From: Mesorhizobium hawassense
GTDB lineage: Bacteria; Pseudomonadota; Alphaproteobacteria; Rhizobiales; Rhizobiaceae
Length of the DNA: 64,000 bases
Assembly (NCBI RefSeq): GCF_003289945.1
Contig: NZ_QMBP01000007.1
Coordinates: forward strand, 124,001-188,000
Reading direction: 5' to 3'
A program made the position numbers and the translations under genes. A model generated the notes under the pieces. It saw only the letters and a program-made list of their open reading frames with translations. It made no database searches and was not told where the DNA came from. Position 1 is the stretch's first letter; every line of letters begins with the position of its first letter. Positions 55,499 to 64,000 of the stretch are shown here, in pieces.

Positions 55499-56116
55499 TC
55501 AGCGCGAGTAGAATTCGACCACCAGGTTCGGTTCCATCTGCACGGCGAACGGAACGTCCGACAGGCCGGGAACGCGGGCGAAGGTCGCAACCATCTTGTT
55601 GTGGTCGGCTTCGATATAGTCCGGCACGTCGCGCTCGGCGAGAGCAACCGATTCCAGCACGATGACGAGCTGCTTCGACTTCTCGCGCACCTCGACGACG
55701 TCGCCCGGCTTGCAACGGTACGAGCCGATGTTGACGCGCTTGCCGTTGACGTTGACATGGCCGTGGTTGACGAACTGACGGGCGGCGAAGATGGTCGGCA
55801 CGAACTTGGCGCGATAGACGACCGCGTCGAGACGCGACTCGAGCAGGCCGATCAGGTTCTCGGAGGTGTCGCCCTTGCGGCGGTCGGCCTCTTCATAGAC
55901 CTTGCGGAACTGCTTTTCCGAAACGTCGCCATAGTGACCCTTCAGCTTCTGCTTGGCGCGCAGCTGCAGGCCGAAGTCGGAAAGCTTGCCCTTGCGGCGC
56001 TGGCCGTGCTGGCCGGGGCCGTACTCACGCTTGTTGACCGGGGACTTCGGGCGGCCCCAGATGTTTTCGCCAAGACGGCGGTCGATCTTGTATTTCGCGG
56101 ATTCGCGCTTGCTCAT
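55499..56116 (-). CDS. rpsD: 30S ribosomal protein S4
   Basis: A 205-residue ribosomal protein. The N-terminal [20 protein letters not shown], the S4 domain [40 protein letters not shown] and the C-terminal basic end are typical. ATG 56116 follows AAGGGAATGCG. It stands alone rather than in the alpha operon, and has a long 5' leader. Confidence 0.98.
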   Translation of the reverse strand: MSKRESAKYKIDRRLGENIWGRPKSPVNKREYGPGQHGQRRKGKLSDFGLQLRAKQKLKGHYGDVSEKQFRKVYEEADRRKGDTSENLIGLLESRLDAVVYRAKFVPTIFAARQFVNHGHVNVNGKRVNIGSYRCKPGDVVEVREKSKQLVIVLESVALAERDVPDYIEADHNKMVATFARVPGLSDVPFAVQMEPNLVVEFYSR

Positions 56117-56208
56117 CGCATTCCCTTTCAAAACAACATACCCGGAACCCCATGGCTCCGGGCGAAGGAAACGCGCCCTCCTCTGGCCTCCGTTTTCGAG
56201 ACCTGACA

Positions 56209-56281
56209 GGGTTTTCCACGCAGAGCGACGGAAAACCCACGGGACACGTCAAAAGAAACCACCGGGCGTCGCCACCCGGTG
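56209..56281 (-). promoter_or_regulatory. Hairpins in the rpsD leader
   Basis: In the leader, GGGTTTTCC (56209-56217) pairs with GGAAAACCC (56230-56238), a perfect 9-bp stem. ACCGGG (56261-56266) pairs with CCCGGT (56275-56280). S4 controls its own synthesis in several bacteria by binding its leader RNA; whether it does so here is not known. Confidence 0.5.
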
Positions 56282-56289
56282 TTGGGGGC

Positions 56290-56318
56290 CTGTTAAACAC
56301 AGATTTAACCGCTGTCAA
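56290..56318 (-). promoter_or_regulatory. Promoter for rpsD
   Basis: Read on the minus strand, TTGACA (56318-56313) and TAACAG (56295-56290) are 17 bases apart. The transcript would start near 56283, giving a leader of about 165 bases. Confidence 0.55.
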
Positions 56319-56486
56319 GCTTGTGGCTGGCGGCGCCAAGGGCAAACCTATACCATTCCTGCGTTGCATGTTGCGCTGGATGTGGCGGAAAGTTGTATGC
56401 CGGCGGCATCGGGGCGGATGCGGCATCTTCGGATGCAAACGCCCTGCACACGATGAAGGGACTGGAGCAGAGGAGTGCGAATTCCC

Positions 56487-56690
56487 ATGAAGAAATTCTT
56501 CCTTACCCTGACCGGAGCCGCCGTCCTGGCCGGATCGATGGCGGTCATGACGCCGGAACCGGCCATGGCCAGGCACTGGCACGGCCACAAGCAGATCTGC
56601 CGCGTCGTGGTGAAGAAAAGAGTCGTCTGGCGCCACGGCCACCGCCACGTCGTCCGCTACAAGACGAAGCACTGCTGGTGGCGCCGCTAA
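56487..56690 (+). CDS. Small secreted Arg/His-rich protein
   Basis: A 67-residue protein with a clear signal peptide: MKKFFLTLTGAAVLAGSMAV, cleavage near PAMA-RH. The short mature part is very basic and rich in His, Arg and Lys: RHWHGHKQICRVVVKKRVVW and CWWRR with two Cys. It may bind metal or a negatively charged surface. It has a strong terminator. The GAGGAG site is 11 bases from ATG 56487. Confidence 0.75.
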   Translation: MKKFFLTLTGAAVLAGSMAVMTPEPAMARHWHGHKQICRVVVKKRVVWRHGHRHVVRYKTKHCWWRR

Positions 56691-56716
56691 TTGGTCTTTG
56701 AGCCTATGAAGATTAG

Positions 56717-56743
56717 GCCCATGGACAAGACCACGGGCTTTTT
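56717..56743 (+). terminator. Rho-independent terminator after the small secreted protein
   Basis: GCCCATGG (56717-56724) pairs with CCACGGGC (56731-56738) with one mismatch and a 6-base loop, followed by TTTTT. Confidence 0.75.
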
Positions 56744-56758
56744 CGTCCAATCCGCAAT

Positions 56759-56941
56759 TTAAGACTTCTTCGCCGGCAGGCTCTTGCGCTTGGTCTCGGC
56801 AAATTCCTCCAGCTGCTTCTCGCTCATCGAATCGTACATCTCGCGAGAAGCGCCTTTGAGCTCGCTCTTCTTAGTCTCGCCTCGTTTGGCGGAAAGTGCT
56901 GCGCCTGCGGCCTTTTGCTGGGCTTGCGAGGTGGCGGGCAT
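56759..56941 (-). CDS. DUF3008 small protein
   Basis: A 60-residue highly charged protein with the DUF3008 sequence QAQQKAAGAALSAKRGETKK, then LKGASREMYDSMSEKQLEEF. It is probably disordered or helical. It follows a GGAGAAACCGCC site. DUF3008 proteins occur widely in proteobacteria with no known role, perhaps stress-linked. Confidence 0.85.
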   Translation of the reverse strand: MPATSQAQQKAAGAALSAKRGETKKSELKGASREMYDSMSEKQLEEFAETKRKSLPAKKS

Positions 56942-56964
56942 GGCGGTTTCTCCTTTGCTGGGAG

Positions 56965-57010
56965 AGCAATTCCAGGAAAAGTGTGAAGCGGTTTTCCGTC
57001 CGGAATTGCG
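56965..57010. repeat. AGCAATTCC-type palindromic repeat, short copy
   Basis: The arms AGCAATTCC (56965-56973) and GGAATTGC (57002-57009) match the copy at 37281-37350; inner blocks AGGAAAAGTGTGAAGCGG and TTTTCCGTCC are similar. Confidence 0.65.
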
Positions 57011-57167
57011 TCAATTTAGATAGAGCAGTAACGCCGCGCTTCGGCGCCGGTTCCGGCGACGGCGGGTAAGCTTATCGGCCCTATCGGTATCGGCCGTCGG
57101 ACGGCCCGCTTTGGCGAATCTGGTTGGCAGCCTTCCCGTGTCCGGAACGCCAGTGTAGGACGGTTGC

Positions 57168-58559
57168 ATGAAATCGCTGACCGATCCCTCACAAGCGCTT
57201 GCTGCCGGCCTCGCGAAAATCCGCACCGAATTCCACGTGCCGGATGGATTTCCCCCTGATGTGGCGGCCACGGCGGAGGCGGCGGCCAAGCGCGCGCCTA
57301 GCCAGCATGCCGATCGCACGGCGATGCCTTTCGTCACCCTCGATCCCGCGAGTTCGACCGATCTCGACCAGGCATTCTCGATCGAGGCGAGCGGCGGCGA
57401 TCTTCTCTTGCATTATGCCATTGCCGACGTGGCCTGGTTCGTCGAGGACGGGGATGCTATCGATCTCGAAGCCTGGAACCGGGGCCAGACGCTTTATCTG
57501 CCGGACGGCAAGGCCGGGCTCTACCCGCCGGTGCTTGCCGAGGCCGCGGCGAGCCTGTTGCCCGATGGGCCGCGTCCCTCAGTCATCTTCACGGTTCGAG
57601 TCGCCGGGGACGGCGCGGTCAAGCTGGACGGCGCGGAGCGGGCCATCATCCAAAGCCGCGCGAAGCTTGCCTATGACAGCGTGCAACCCTCCGACGTTCC
57701 GGCCGGCTTCGCCGAATTGGCGCGGCGCATGGCGGCAAACGAAGAGCGCCGCGGCGCTTCGCGCGTCGACCCGCCCGAGCAGGAGGTGGAAGAGCTCGTC
57801 GATGGCACGTTCCGGCTTTCGTTCAGGCCGCTGCTGCAATCCGAGCAGGACAATGCAGCGCTTTCGCTGGCCGCCAACATGGCGATTGCCGACACCATGC
57901 TGGCGCACAAGACCGGGCTGTTCCGGGTGATGTCCGGGCCGGACGCATCCAAGGTGCAGCGACTGCGCAACGCGGCACAGGCGCTCGGCCTGTCCTGGCC
58001 GGCCTCCACCGGTCTGCGCGACTATCAGCGCACGCTCGATCCGTCCGATCCGAAACAGGCCGCACTGATGCTGGAAATCCGCCGTGCGGGCAACGGCGCG
58101 TCCTACCAGCCCTATGTGGAGGGCGTCGTTCCCTGGCATGAGGCGATGGCCGCCACCTATGCCCACGCCACCGCGCCGCTCAGGCGGCTCGCCGACCGCT
58201 ACGTCGTGCGTTGCACGTTGGCAATCGCCAACGGCCAGCCCGTGCCGCAGGCCGTCACCGACGCGTTCGCGAATTTGCCCAAGGTGATGGGACGCTCGGA
58301 TGCCCGCGCTTCGCAGATCAACCACGCGGCCATCGACCTTGCCGAGGCGGTGATGCTGAAGGGACACGAAGGTGAGGCGTTCAAGGCCGTCGTCACCGAT
58401 ATCGTCGATCATGGCGTGCGGGTGCAGCTTGCCGACATGCCTATCGTCGCCAACGTCAAGGCTTCCGGCCTCAGGCAGGGCGACGCTCTCGACCTGAAGC
58501 TGGTCTCGGCCGATCCGGATCAGCGCAGCATCGTCTTCGAACCCGCCGCGTCCGCTTGA
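57168..58559 (+). CDS. RNase II/R-family RNB-domain ribonuclease, short form
   Basis: A 463-residue exoribonuclease. The RNB catalytic part has the acidic cluster VTLDPASSTDLDQAFSIEAS. Further on are LHYAIADVAWFVEDGDAIDL, LSLAANMAIADTMLAHKTGL and TAPLRRLADRYVVRCTLAIA. The N-terminal cold-shock domains of RNase R are absent. It degrades RNA from the 3' end. It converges on murI with a 3-base gap. Confidence 0.9.
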   Translation: MKSLTDPSQALAAGLAKIRTEFHVPDGFPPDVAATAEAAAKRAPSQHADRTAMPFVTLDPASSTDLDQAFSIEASGGDLLLHYAIADVAWFVEDGDAIDLEAWNRGQTLYLPDGKAGLYPPVLAEAAASLLPDGPRPSVIFTVRVAGDGAVKLDGAERAIIQSRAKLAYDSVQPSDVPAGFAELARRMAANEERRGASRVDPPEQEVEELVDGTFRLSFRPLLQSEQDNAALSLAANMAIADTMLAHKTGLFRVMSGPDASKVQRLRNAAQALGLSWPASTGLRDYQRTLDPSDPKQAALMLEIRRAGNGASYQPYVEGVVPWHEAMAATYAHATAPLRRLADRYVVRCTLAIANGQPVPQAVTDAFANLPKVMGRSDARASQINHAAIDLAEAVMLKGHEGEAFKAVVTDIVDHGVRVQLADMPIVANVKASGLRQGDALDLKLVSADPDQRSIVFEPAASA

Positions 58560-58562
58560 GCG

Positions 58563-59369
58563 CTAAGGTGCGCTAAGGCCAAAGCCCTGGATCAGCCGCC
58601 TGGTGGCGAAATCCACCTTGCCTGAGGTGAAGACGGCGAGATCGGGTTCGCCTTCGCCCGACGTCTCGCCGACAGGCTCGAGCAGCGACATGGCGCGCCG
58701 CGCGATCGCCTCGGCCGGATCGATCCAGTCGACCGGCCAGGGCGCCGTCTTGCGCATGCGGTTGGCGAGAAACGGGTAATGCGTGCAGGCAAGCACGACG
58801 ATGTCGGTGCGATTGCCGTCGCGCTCGATGAAGCAGGGCGCGATTTCGGAGCGCACGGCTTCCTCGTCGACGAACCCCTGGCGCATATAGATCTCGGCGA
58901 GCCCCGCCAGCCGGTCGCTGCCGACCAGACGCACATGGCATTTCTGCGCCCATTTGCTGATCAGGTCGCGCGTGTACTGACGCTTCACCGTGCCCGGCGT
59001 CGCCAGCACGGAGACGAGGCCGGACCGTGTGCGTTCGGCGGCCGGCTTGATCGCCGGCACGGTGCCGACGAAGGGATGGTCGGGAAATTTTTCGCGCAGC
59101 GCGTCGATCACCAGAGTCGATGCCGTGTTGCAGGCAATCACCGAGATCGCCGGCCGCAGCCGGTCGAGCAGCTTGCCGAACAGCGTAAGGATGTGGTCCT
59201 TGAGCGCCGGCTCCTCCCAGGCGCCGTAAGGAAATGCCGCGTCGTCGGCGACATAGACGAAGCGGCGATCGGGCATCAGAACGCGCGCCTCGCGCAGCAC
59301 GGTCAGCCCGCCAACGCCGGAATCGAACATCAGGATCGGGCTTTGGCTTGATCGATCGCTCATCGTCAT
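58563..59369 (-). CDS. murI: Glutamate racemase
   Basis: A 268-residue enzyme that makes D-glutamate for peptidoglycan. The two catalytic Cys lie in [17 protein letters not shown] and [15 protein letters not shown]. The N-terminal [20 protein letters not shown] is the Asp/Ser loop. ATG 59369 or 59363 are both possible starts. Confidence 0.95.
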   Translation of the reverse strand: MTMSDRSSQSPILMFDSGVGGLTVLREARVLMPDRRFVYVADDAAFPYGAWEEPALKDHILTLFGKLLDRLRPAISVIACNTASTLVIDALREKFPDHPFVGTVPAIKPAAERTRSGLVSVLATPGTVKRQYTRDLISKWAQKCHVRLVGSDRLAGLAEIYMRQGFVDEEAVRSEIAPCFIERDGNRTDIVVLACTHYPFLANRMRKTAPWPVDWIDPAEAIARRAMSLLEPVGETSGEGEPDLAVFTSGKVDFATRRLIQGFGLSAP

Positions 59370-59473
59370 CCGGTCATTCGAGACGGCCGGTCCGTGATTG
59401 GACCGACGGCGCTTCTATCGCGAATGATCGTGGTCTTGAAGAGGCGAATGCGAGCAGCTTTTGCGCAGCCGCC

Positions 59474-59518
59474 GGAGCATGATGCCGAAAAGCGTGAAGC
59501 GGGTTTCGGACATGCTCC
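59474..59518. repeat. GGAGCATG-type 45-base repeat
   Basis: GGAGCATG (59474-59481) and CATGCTCC (59511-59518) form the arms, with inner CCGAAAAGCGTGAAGCGG and TTTCGG. This is a type of dispersed rhizobial palindrome. Confidence 0.65.
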
Positions 59519-59527
59519 AAATCTCGC

Positions 59528-60139
59528 TCATACGCCGCGCTTGCCGAAGCCGGCCGGGCGCGGCCTGCCGAAAGGCTGCGGCGCCGGCGGAACGCGAGCG
59601 GCCGAAGCAGCCGGAGCGGCGGCGCGTGAAGAAGTGGCCGGCGCGGTGGCGCGTCCAGTGCGTGTCGATGCCGGAAGCGGACCGTCGAACTCGAAGACAT
59701 CCGTCAATTCATCGATGTTGCTGCCGGCGACGGGCTTTGCCCACAGGATCGTGCACCAAAGGCCGAATATCGAAAGCCCGAGCAGATTCAGCCCGCCGGG
59801 AATGCTCTCGGGATCGCCGAATTTGACGACCAGCAGCACGCCCGCCTGCAGCAGCGCGTAGACGGCCGAAAGGGCGATATAGGCCCACAGGATCCAGCGG
59901 CGCCCATTGGCGTCGCGGGTGCGGCACGCGGCGAGATTGCCGCGCAGCGCGACAAAGATGAGCGAAGCGATGAGGACCGCGCCCGCCATGCCCTGACGCG
60001 ACGGACCAGGTGCTGAATTGAGCAGTCCCTCGAAGCCGATCGTGCTGACGATGCAGACAACGATCACCACGGTTTCGGCCACAGCAAGGCCGAGAGAGTA
60101 AAGGAAAAAGCGCAGTCGACCAATATTGGACGTAAACAT
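59528..60139 (-). CDS. DUF805-like membrane protein
   Basis: A 203-residue protein starting MFTSNIGRLRFFLYSLGLAV, the DUF805 pattern. It has about four helices and RTRDANGRRWILWAYIALSA. A disordered Ala/Pro-rich C-terminal tail (about 155-203) follows. The start ATG 60139 begins the first helix. Function unknown. Confidence 0.8.
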   Translation of the reverse strand: MFTSNIGRLRFFLYSLGLAVAETVVIVVCIVSTIGFEGLLNSAPGPSRQGMAGAVLIASLIFVALRGNLAACRTRDANGRRWILWAYIALSAVYALLQAGVLLVVKFGDPESIPGGLNLLGLSIFGLWCTILWAKPVAGSNIDELTDVFEFDGPLPASTRTGRATAPATSSRAAAPAASAARVPPAPQPFGRPRPAGFGKRGV

Positions 60140-60220
60140 GTGCCACCCTCACTATTGCAGCAAGGATGACACACGACCGAATAAAAATCGGTTACTTCAA
60201 ATGCTCACAGCTTACCGATT

Positions 60221-61069
60221 TTAACTCTCTTCGTCTTTGACACGACTGCGCGCGGCGGCCGGCAATCGTCTCGGATCGTCGCCCGGCGAGCCGTCGCCGC
60301 GTGGCATGGCCGGCGAGAATCGGTCGAGCGACGAGATGATGCCGCGCAGCACCTTGAGTTCGGGCTCGGCGAAGCCGGCGCGTGTCAGCACGGCGCGCAG
60401 ATTGTCGACCATCTTCGGCTTCTTTTCTTCAGGCCGGAAATAGCCCCGCGCTTCCAGCGCGCCTTCCAGATAGGCGAACAGGCTGTGCAATTGTTCCTTG
60501 GTCGCCGGCGCCAGTTCCGGCCCGGAGAAATTGGTTTGGGTCTCCTCGGCAAGGCCCGACTTCATCCACTCATAGGACATCAAAAGCACGGCCTGCGCGA
60601 TGTTGAGGGAGGAGAAACCGGGATCGACGGGGAAGGTGACGATCTCATCGGCGAGCCCGACCTCGTCATTATAGAGGCCGAAGCGCTCGCGGCCGAACAG
60701 GATGCCGGTGCGCAGCCCGGCCTCGGCGCGCGCCCTGAGCGCCCTGCCTGCTTCTACCGGCCCGCGCACCGGCTTGAAGCCGTCGCGCTCGCGCGCAGTC
60801 GTGGCGAAGACGAAGTTGAGATCGGAAACCGCGGAGGCCAGGTCGTCGAAGACTTTCGTGGCGTCTATGACATGGTCGGCGCGGCTCGCGGCCGCGCGCG
60901 CCTTCTCGCTCGGCCAGCCGTCGCGCGGATTGACCAGCCTGAGCTCGGACAAGCCGAAATTCGCCATGGCGCGCGCGACCATGCCGATATTCTCGCCGAG
61001 CTGCGGCTCGACCAGGATGATCGCAGGTCCTGAGGAAGCGGGTTTGGCTGTATCTTCGATGGCTGGCAT
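60221..61069 (-). CDS. trmJ: TrmJ-type tRNA/rRNA 2'-O-methyltransferase
   Basis: A 282-residue SPOUT methyltransferase. GPAIILVEPQLGENIGMVAR and AMANFGLSELRLVNPRDGWP start the domain. GILFGRERFGLYNDEVGLAD and PGFSSLNIAQAVLLMSYEWM form the knot. TrmJ methylates position 32 of tRNA. ATG 61069 starts the domain; an upstream frame is not needed. Confidence 0.92.
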   Translation of the reverse strand: MPAIEDTAKPASSGPAIILVEPQLGENIGMVARAMANFGLSELRLVNPRDGWPSEKARAAASRADHVIDATKVFDDLASAVSDLNFVFATTARERDGFKPVRGPVEAGRALRARAEAGLRTGILFGRERFGLYNDEVGLADEIVTFPVDPGFSSLNIAQAVLLMSYEWMKSGLAEETQTNFSGPELAPATKEQLHSLFAYLEGALEARGYFRPEEKKPKMVDNLRAVLTRAGFAEPELKVLRGIISSLDRFSPAMPRGDGSPGDDPRRLPAAARSRVKDEES

Positions 61070-61225
61070 GGCTGTGGGTAACCGGAGTTTGCGGCGTTTC
61101 GGCGTCCCCTGCCACATCCGGCCCGGAAAATGAAGCATTCCCAACAGCGGGTAGTGCATCAGCTTGAAATCTGCAAACTGTTCGGCGCTTCACGAGATCG
61201 CACGCGGGACCACGCGGGACTATGT

Positions 61226-61678
61226 TCAACCAAGCCAATGATGTGCCAGCCACGCGAAGAATAAGCCGGCTATGACTGCGTGGATTAGGCCGAATGAGCC
61301 GTGGTCGGGAGGATGGTACGCCACGCGTCGCGGCCGAATGTATAGCTGCTGCCACGAGGCGATCAGCATTTTCTCCAACTCACGGCGCCCTTCCTCCCTT
61401 GCCCGTTTTGAATCGAGGCGCTCCTGAGCGTAAAGCTGTCTCGCATGTTCAGTGGCCGAAAATGAGTTTTCGGCCAGCCACCCTTTGAACTTGCCGGGTC
61501 TGATGAGAACTTTGGCCCGGGTGAAGTCGCGTCGGTGGAGTCTCTCCGCCTTAGCCGCTTCGAAATCCGCATGCCACTCTTCCCAAGTCGCCGGCATGTC
61601 ATCGGCGCCCGGAAGCTGGCGGATACGAGGATAGTCCTTGGCAGTATATACTGGGATAGCCCTGACTTCGCAGGTCAT
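61226..61678 (-). CDS. Small hypothetical protein with a C-terminal membrane helix
   Basis: A 150-residue protein. MPATWEEWHADFEAAKAERL and RDFTRAKVLIRPGKFKGWL precede a charged helical segment, and FGLIHAVIAGLFFAWLAHHW is a terminal transmembrane helix. ATG 61678 follows GGGGGGAAG. It is divergent from icd. No family recognised. Confidence 0.65.
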   Translation of the reverse strand: MTCEVRAIPVYTAKDYPRIRQLPGADDMPATWEEWHADFEAAKAERLHRRDFTRAKVLIRPGKFKGWLAENSFSATEHARQLYAQERLDSKRAREEGRRELEKMLIASWQQLYIRPRRVAYHPPDHGSFGLIHAVIAGLFFAWLAHHWLG

Positions 61679-61904
61679 TGCAAGTCTTCCCCCCTTCTCC
61701 CAACATGAGGATGCAGGGCTTAGTGTCCAGATGGCGCTGCCCAGTCTTGCCGAGCCGCACCGTCCCGCTCCAAGCCAAGGATAGCGCCAAGGTGCGGATC
61801 GCGGTTTGCGCGCTGAAAAAGCCTTTGATATACGCTCCCGCATCCCCGGCCGAAACCATGCGGGCGAGGCCGTTCAGATCCCCCAGCAACGAGGCATTCT
61901 TTCC

Positions 61905-63116
61905 ATGGCGAAGATCAAGGTGGCGAACCCGGTCGTCGAACTCGACGGCGACGAGATGACCCGCATCATCTGGCAGTTCATCAAGGACAAGCTGATCCAC
62001 CCCTATCTCGACCTGAAGCTCGAATATTACGACCTCGGCATCGAGCACCGCGACGCCACCAACGACCAGGTGACGATCGACTCGGCCAACGCCATCAAGA
62101 AATGGGGCGTCGGCGTGAAATGCGCGACGATCACCCCCGACGAGCAGCGCGTCGAGGAATTCAAGCTGAAGAAGATGTGGAAGTCGCCCAACGGCACCAT
62201 CCGCAACATCCTCGGCGGCACCATCTTCCGCGAGCCGATCATCATGAAGAACGTGCCGCGCCTGGTGCCGGGCTGGACCAAGCCGATCATCGTCGGCCGT
62301 CACGCCTTCGGCGACCAGTACCGCGCCACCGACTTCCGCTTCCCCGGCAAGGGCAAGCTGACGATCAAGTTCGTCGGCGAAGACGGCCAGGTGATCGAGC
62401 ACGACGTGTTCGACGCGCCCTCCTCCGGCGTCGCCATGGCCATGTACAATCTGGATGAATCGATCCGCGAGTTCGCCCGCGCCTCGCTGAACTACGGCCT
62501 GCTGCGCAACTATCCGGTCTATCTGTCGACCAAGAACACCATCCTCAAGGCCTATGACGGCCGCTTCAAGGACATCTTCCAGGAAGTCTACGAGAAGGAG
62601 TTCGAGGCCGAGTTCAAGGCAAGGAAGCTCTGGTACGAGCACCGCCTGATCGACGACATGGTCGCGTCCAGCCTGAAATGGTCGGGCGGCTATGTCTGGG
62701 CCTGCAAGAACTATGACGGCGACGTGCAGTCCGACACGGTGGCGCAAGGCTTCGGCTCGCTCGGCCTGATGACCTCGGTGCTGATGACGCCGGACGGCAA
62801 GACGGTGGAAGCGGAAGCCGCGCACGGCACCGTGACCCGCCACTATCGCCAGCACCAGAAGGGCGAGGAAACCTCGACCAATTCGATCGCCTCGATCTTC
62901 GCCTGGACCCGCGGTCTCGCCCACCGCGCCAAGCTCGACGACAATGCCGAGCTGAAGCGCTTCGCCGAGACGTTGGAGAAGGTCTGCATCCAGACCGTCG
63001 AGTCCGGCTTCATGACCAAGGACCTGTCGCTGCTGATCGGCCCCGACCAGCCCTGGCTCTCGACCACCGGCTTCCTCGACAAGATCGACGAGAACTTGCA
63101 GAAGGCCATGGGGTGA
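61905..63116 (+). CDS. icd: NADP-dependent isocitrate dehydrogenase
   Basis: A 403-residue TCA cycle enzyme of the type II (eukaryote-like) subfamily. [20 protein letters not shown] and [20 protein letters not shown] bind isocitrate; [34 protein letters not shown] and [16 protein letters not shown] form the metal and NADP sites. ATG 61905 is the usual start. Two terminators follow. Confidence 0.97.
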   Translation: MAKIKVANPVVELDGDEMTRIIWQFIKDKLIHPYLDLKLEYYDLGIEHRDATNDQVTIDSANAIKKWGVGVKCATITPDEQRVEEFKLKKMWKSPNGTIRNILGGTIFREPIIMKNVPRLVPGWTKPIIVGRHAFGDQYRATDFRFPGKGKLTIKFVGEDGQVIEHDVFDAPSSGVAMAMYNLDESIREFARASLNYGLLRNYPVYLSTKNTILKAYDGRFKDIFQEVYEKEFEAEFKARKLWYEHRLIDDMVASSLKWSGGYVWACKNYDGDVQSDTVAQGFGSLGLMTSVLMTPDGKTVEAEAAHGTVTRHYRQHQKGEETSTNSIASIFAWTRGLAHRAKLDDNAELKRFAETLEKVCIQTVESGFMTKDLSLLIGPDQPWLSTTGFLDKIDENLQKAMG

Positions 63117-63137
63117 GGAGAGGTGCGCGAAGCGCGT

Positions 63138-63161
63138 GAAAAGCCCCCAAATGGGCTTTTC
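63138..63161 (+). terminator. First hairpin after icd
   Basis: GAAAAGCCC (63138-63146) pairs with GGGCTTTTC (63153-63161), a perfect 9-bp stem with a 6-base loop. Confidence 0.6.
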
Positions 63162-63223
63162 AAGTGACGAACGCCCGGAGCCATAGCGGAGGGCCGGGCC
63201 GCGTGGCAAAGTCCCGGCATCCC

Positions 63224-63251
63224 GAAGGCTCCGAAAGGAGCCTTCACTTTT
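63224..63251 (+). terminator. Second, stronger terminator after icd
   Basis: GAAGGCTCC (63224-63232) pairs with GGAGCCTTC (63237-63245) over a GAAA tetraloop, followed by ACTTTTT. Confidence 0.85.
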
Positions 63252-63286
63252 TGAGCACTACCACGAGCGGAAGGGAGAGCTGATCC

Positions 63287-63901
63287 ATGGCCAAGCCAAC
63301 TCTCTACGGCGCCGACTACAGCGTCTATGTGCGCATCGCGCGGATGGCGTTGCAGGAAAAGGGCGTCGACTACGAGCTCGTGCCGCTGGATATCTTCACG
63401 GCCGAGGGCATTCCGGCCTGGTATCTGGAGCTTCACCCATTCGGCCGCATCCCGGCCTTCGAGCATGACGGCTTTCGTCTGTTCGAGACCGGCGCCATCG
63501 CACGCTATGTCGACGAAGCCTTCGACGGTCCTGCGCTGCAGCCGGCCGACGCCCGCGGCCGCGCCAGGATGGGCCAGATCATCGGCATGCTCGACGCCTA
63601 TGCCTACCGCGCCATGGTCTGGGACGTTGCCGTCGAGCGGCTGGAAAAGGCGCAGCCGGATGAGGCGCTGATCGCAGCCGGTTTGAGCCAGGCGGAGACG
63701 GTGCTCGAGGTGCTGACGTCGCTGAAGGCGCAAGGGCCGTGGCTGCTCGGCGATCAGCTGACGCTGGCCGACCTGCACGCCGCGCCCATCATCGCCTATT
63801 TCCTCAAGGTTGCCGAAGGGCAAGAGCTTTTTGCCCACTTTTCCGGCTTGCAGGACTGGTGGGATCGTATCGTCGAGCGGGCAAGCTTCTCCAATGGGTG
63901 A
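63287..63901 (+). CDS. Glutathione S-transferase family protein
   Basis: A 204-residue GST. The N-terminal thioredoxin-like domain has PTLYGADYSVYVRIARMALQ, HPFGRIPAFEHDGFRLFETG and RYVDEAFDGPALQP; the C-terminal helical domain has PWLLGDQLTLADLHAAPIIA. ATG 63287 follows GGAAGGGAGAG. It conjugates or reduces xenobiotics. Its end overlaps the next gene by eight bases. Confidence 0.93.
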   Translation: MAKPTLYGADYSVYVRIARMALQEKGVDYELVPLDIFTAEGIPAWYLELHPFGRIPAFEHDGFRLFETGAIARYVDEAFDGPALQPADARGRARMGQIIGMLDAYAYRAMVWDVAVERLEKAQPDEALIAAGLSQAETVLEVLTSLKAQGPWLLGDQLTLADLHAAPIIAYFLKVAEGQELFAHFSGLQDWWDRIVERASFSNG

Positions 63902-64000
63902 GCTTTCTCGCCGCGAAGCGTTGACCGTGGCCAGGATAGTCCGGGTCAACCACGCCGGCGAATTTGGGGCGATCAGGATCTACTCGGCGCAAATCCTCGT
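63894..64000 (+). CDS. coq7: Coq7-like ubiquinone hydroxylase, N-terminus only
   Basis: The first 35 codons are visible: MGELSRREALTVARIVRVNH, then AGEFGAIRIYSAQIL. The HAGEFGAIRIY stretch is the first iron-binding segment of demethoxyubiquinone hydroxylase (Coq7/UbiF-type), with the His/Glu ligands. It is a di-iron enzyme of ubiquinone synthesis. ATG 63894 overlaps the GST stop. The rest lies beyond the window. Confidence 0.85.
   Translation, partial: MGELSRREALTVARIVRVNHAGEFGAIRIYSAQIL

Noticed and set aside
1..64000. tRNA, rRNA, insertion sequences, prophage or integrated element
   Set aside because: Reading both strands gave no transposase, integrase or cloverleaf-type sequence; base composition looks even.

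Overview
The window is a GC-rich chromosomal segment of an alphaproteobacterium, most likely a Mesorhizobium-type member of the Rhizobiales. The evidence is the gene set (B12-dependent class II ribonucleotide reductase, the zeta ATP synthase inhibitor subunit, small DUF1127 proteins, DUF2865 and DUF1476 families), the codon usage, and short palindromic intergenic repeats typical of rhizobia. No rRNA, tRNA, CRISPR array, insertion sequence or prophage was seen; this is core chromosome with some accessory metabolic operons.

Layout. 1-3144: a truncated DUF1287 gene, a DUF2865 secreted protein and a glutamyl-tRNA synthetase. 3145-7633: nrdJ behind a 712-base upstream region holding a possible very short RNA, a tandem pair of NrdR boxes and a highly folded leader. 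7704-17578: small enzymes and regulators (two VOC/GFA-type enzymes, a methyltransferase, a LysR regulator facing a DUF1127 gene, a PPOX-fold protein), a cell-envelope group (GH25 lipoprotein, DUF2233 glycosidase-like protein, UppP), and a 2OG-Fe(II) oxygenase. 17727-23215: a very tight five-gene operon (dimethylformamidase-like protein, class III aminotransferase, BKACE enzyme, GNAT, acetylpolyamine deacetylase-like protein) that looks like an uncharacterised pathway for amides, amines or polyamines. 23219-28469: a class V PLP enzyme, an aldo/keto reductase, a J-domain-like protein, a possible small RNA, a small DUF1127 gene and two secreted or DUF proteins.

28485-34995 is a minus-strand operon of molybdenum-hydroxylase maturation genes (flavin reductase, MoxR ATPase, VWA protein, two XdhC proteins, a MoeA/MocA fusion) without the structural enzyme, interrupted by a triple hairpin array. 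35190-37276 is an orphan periplasmic binding protein coupled to a P1 peptidase. 38387-50442 carries purine biosynthesis genes (purB, purC, purS, purQ, purL) with a Tpt1/KptA RNA 2'-phosphotransferase embedded between purS and purQ, and a second regulator (MocR) facing a DUF1127 gene.

51043-64000: BolA plus monothiol glutaredoxin (iron-sulfur handling), an MFS drug exporter, IMPase-ttcA, rpsD with a long folded leader, a short RNase II-type enzyme, murI, trmJ, icd, a GST, and the start of a coq7-like ubiquinone hydroxylase gene cut by the window edge. The parts that most deserve follow-up are the five-gene operon at 17727-23215, the nrdJ leader RNA, the hairpin array at 32200-32261, and the two candidate small RNAs. 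All assignments come from reading the sequence; no database search was possible.
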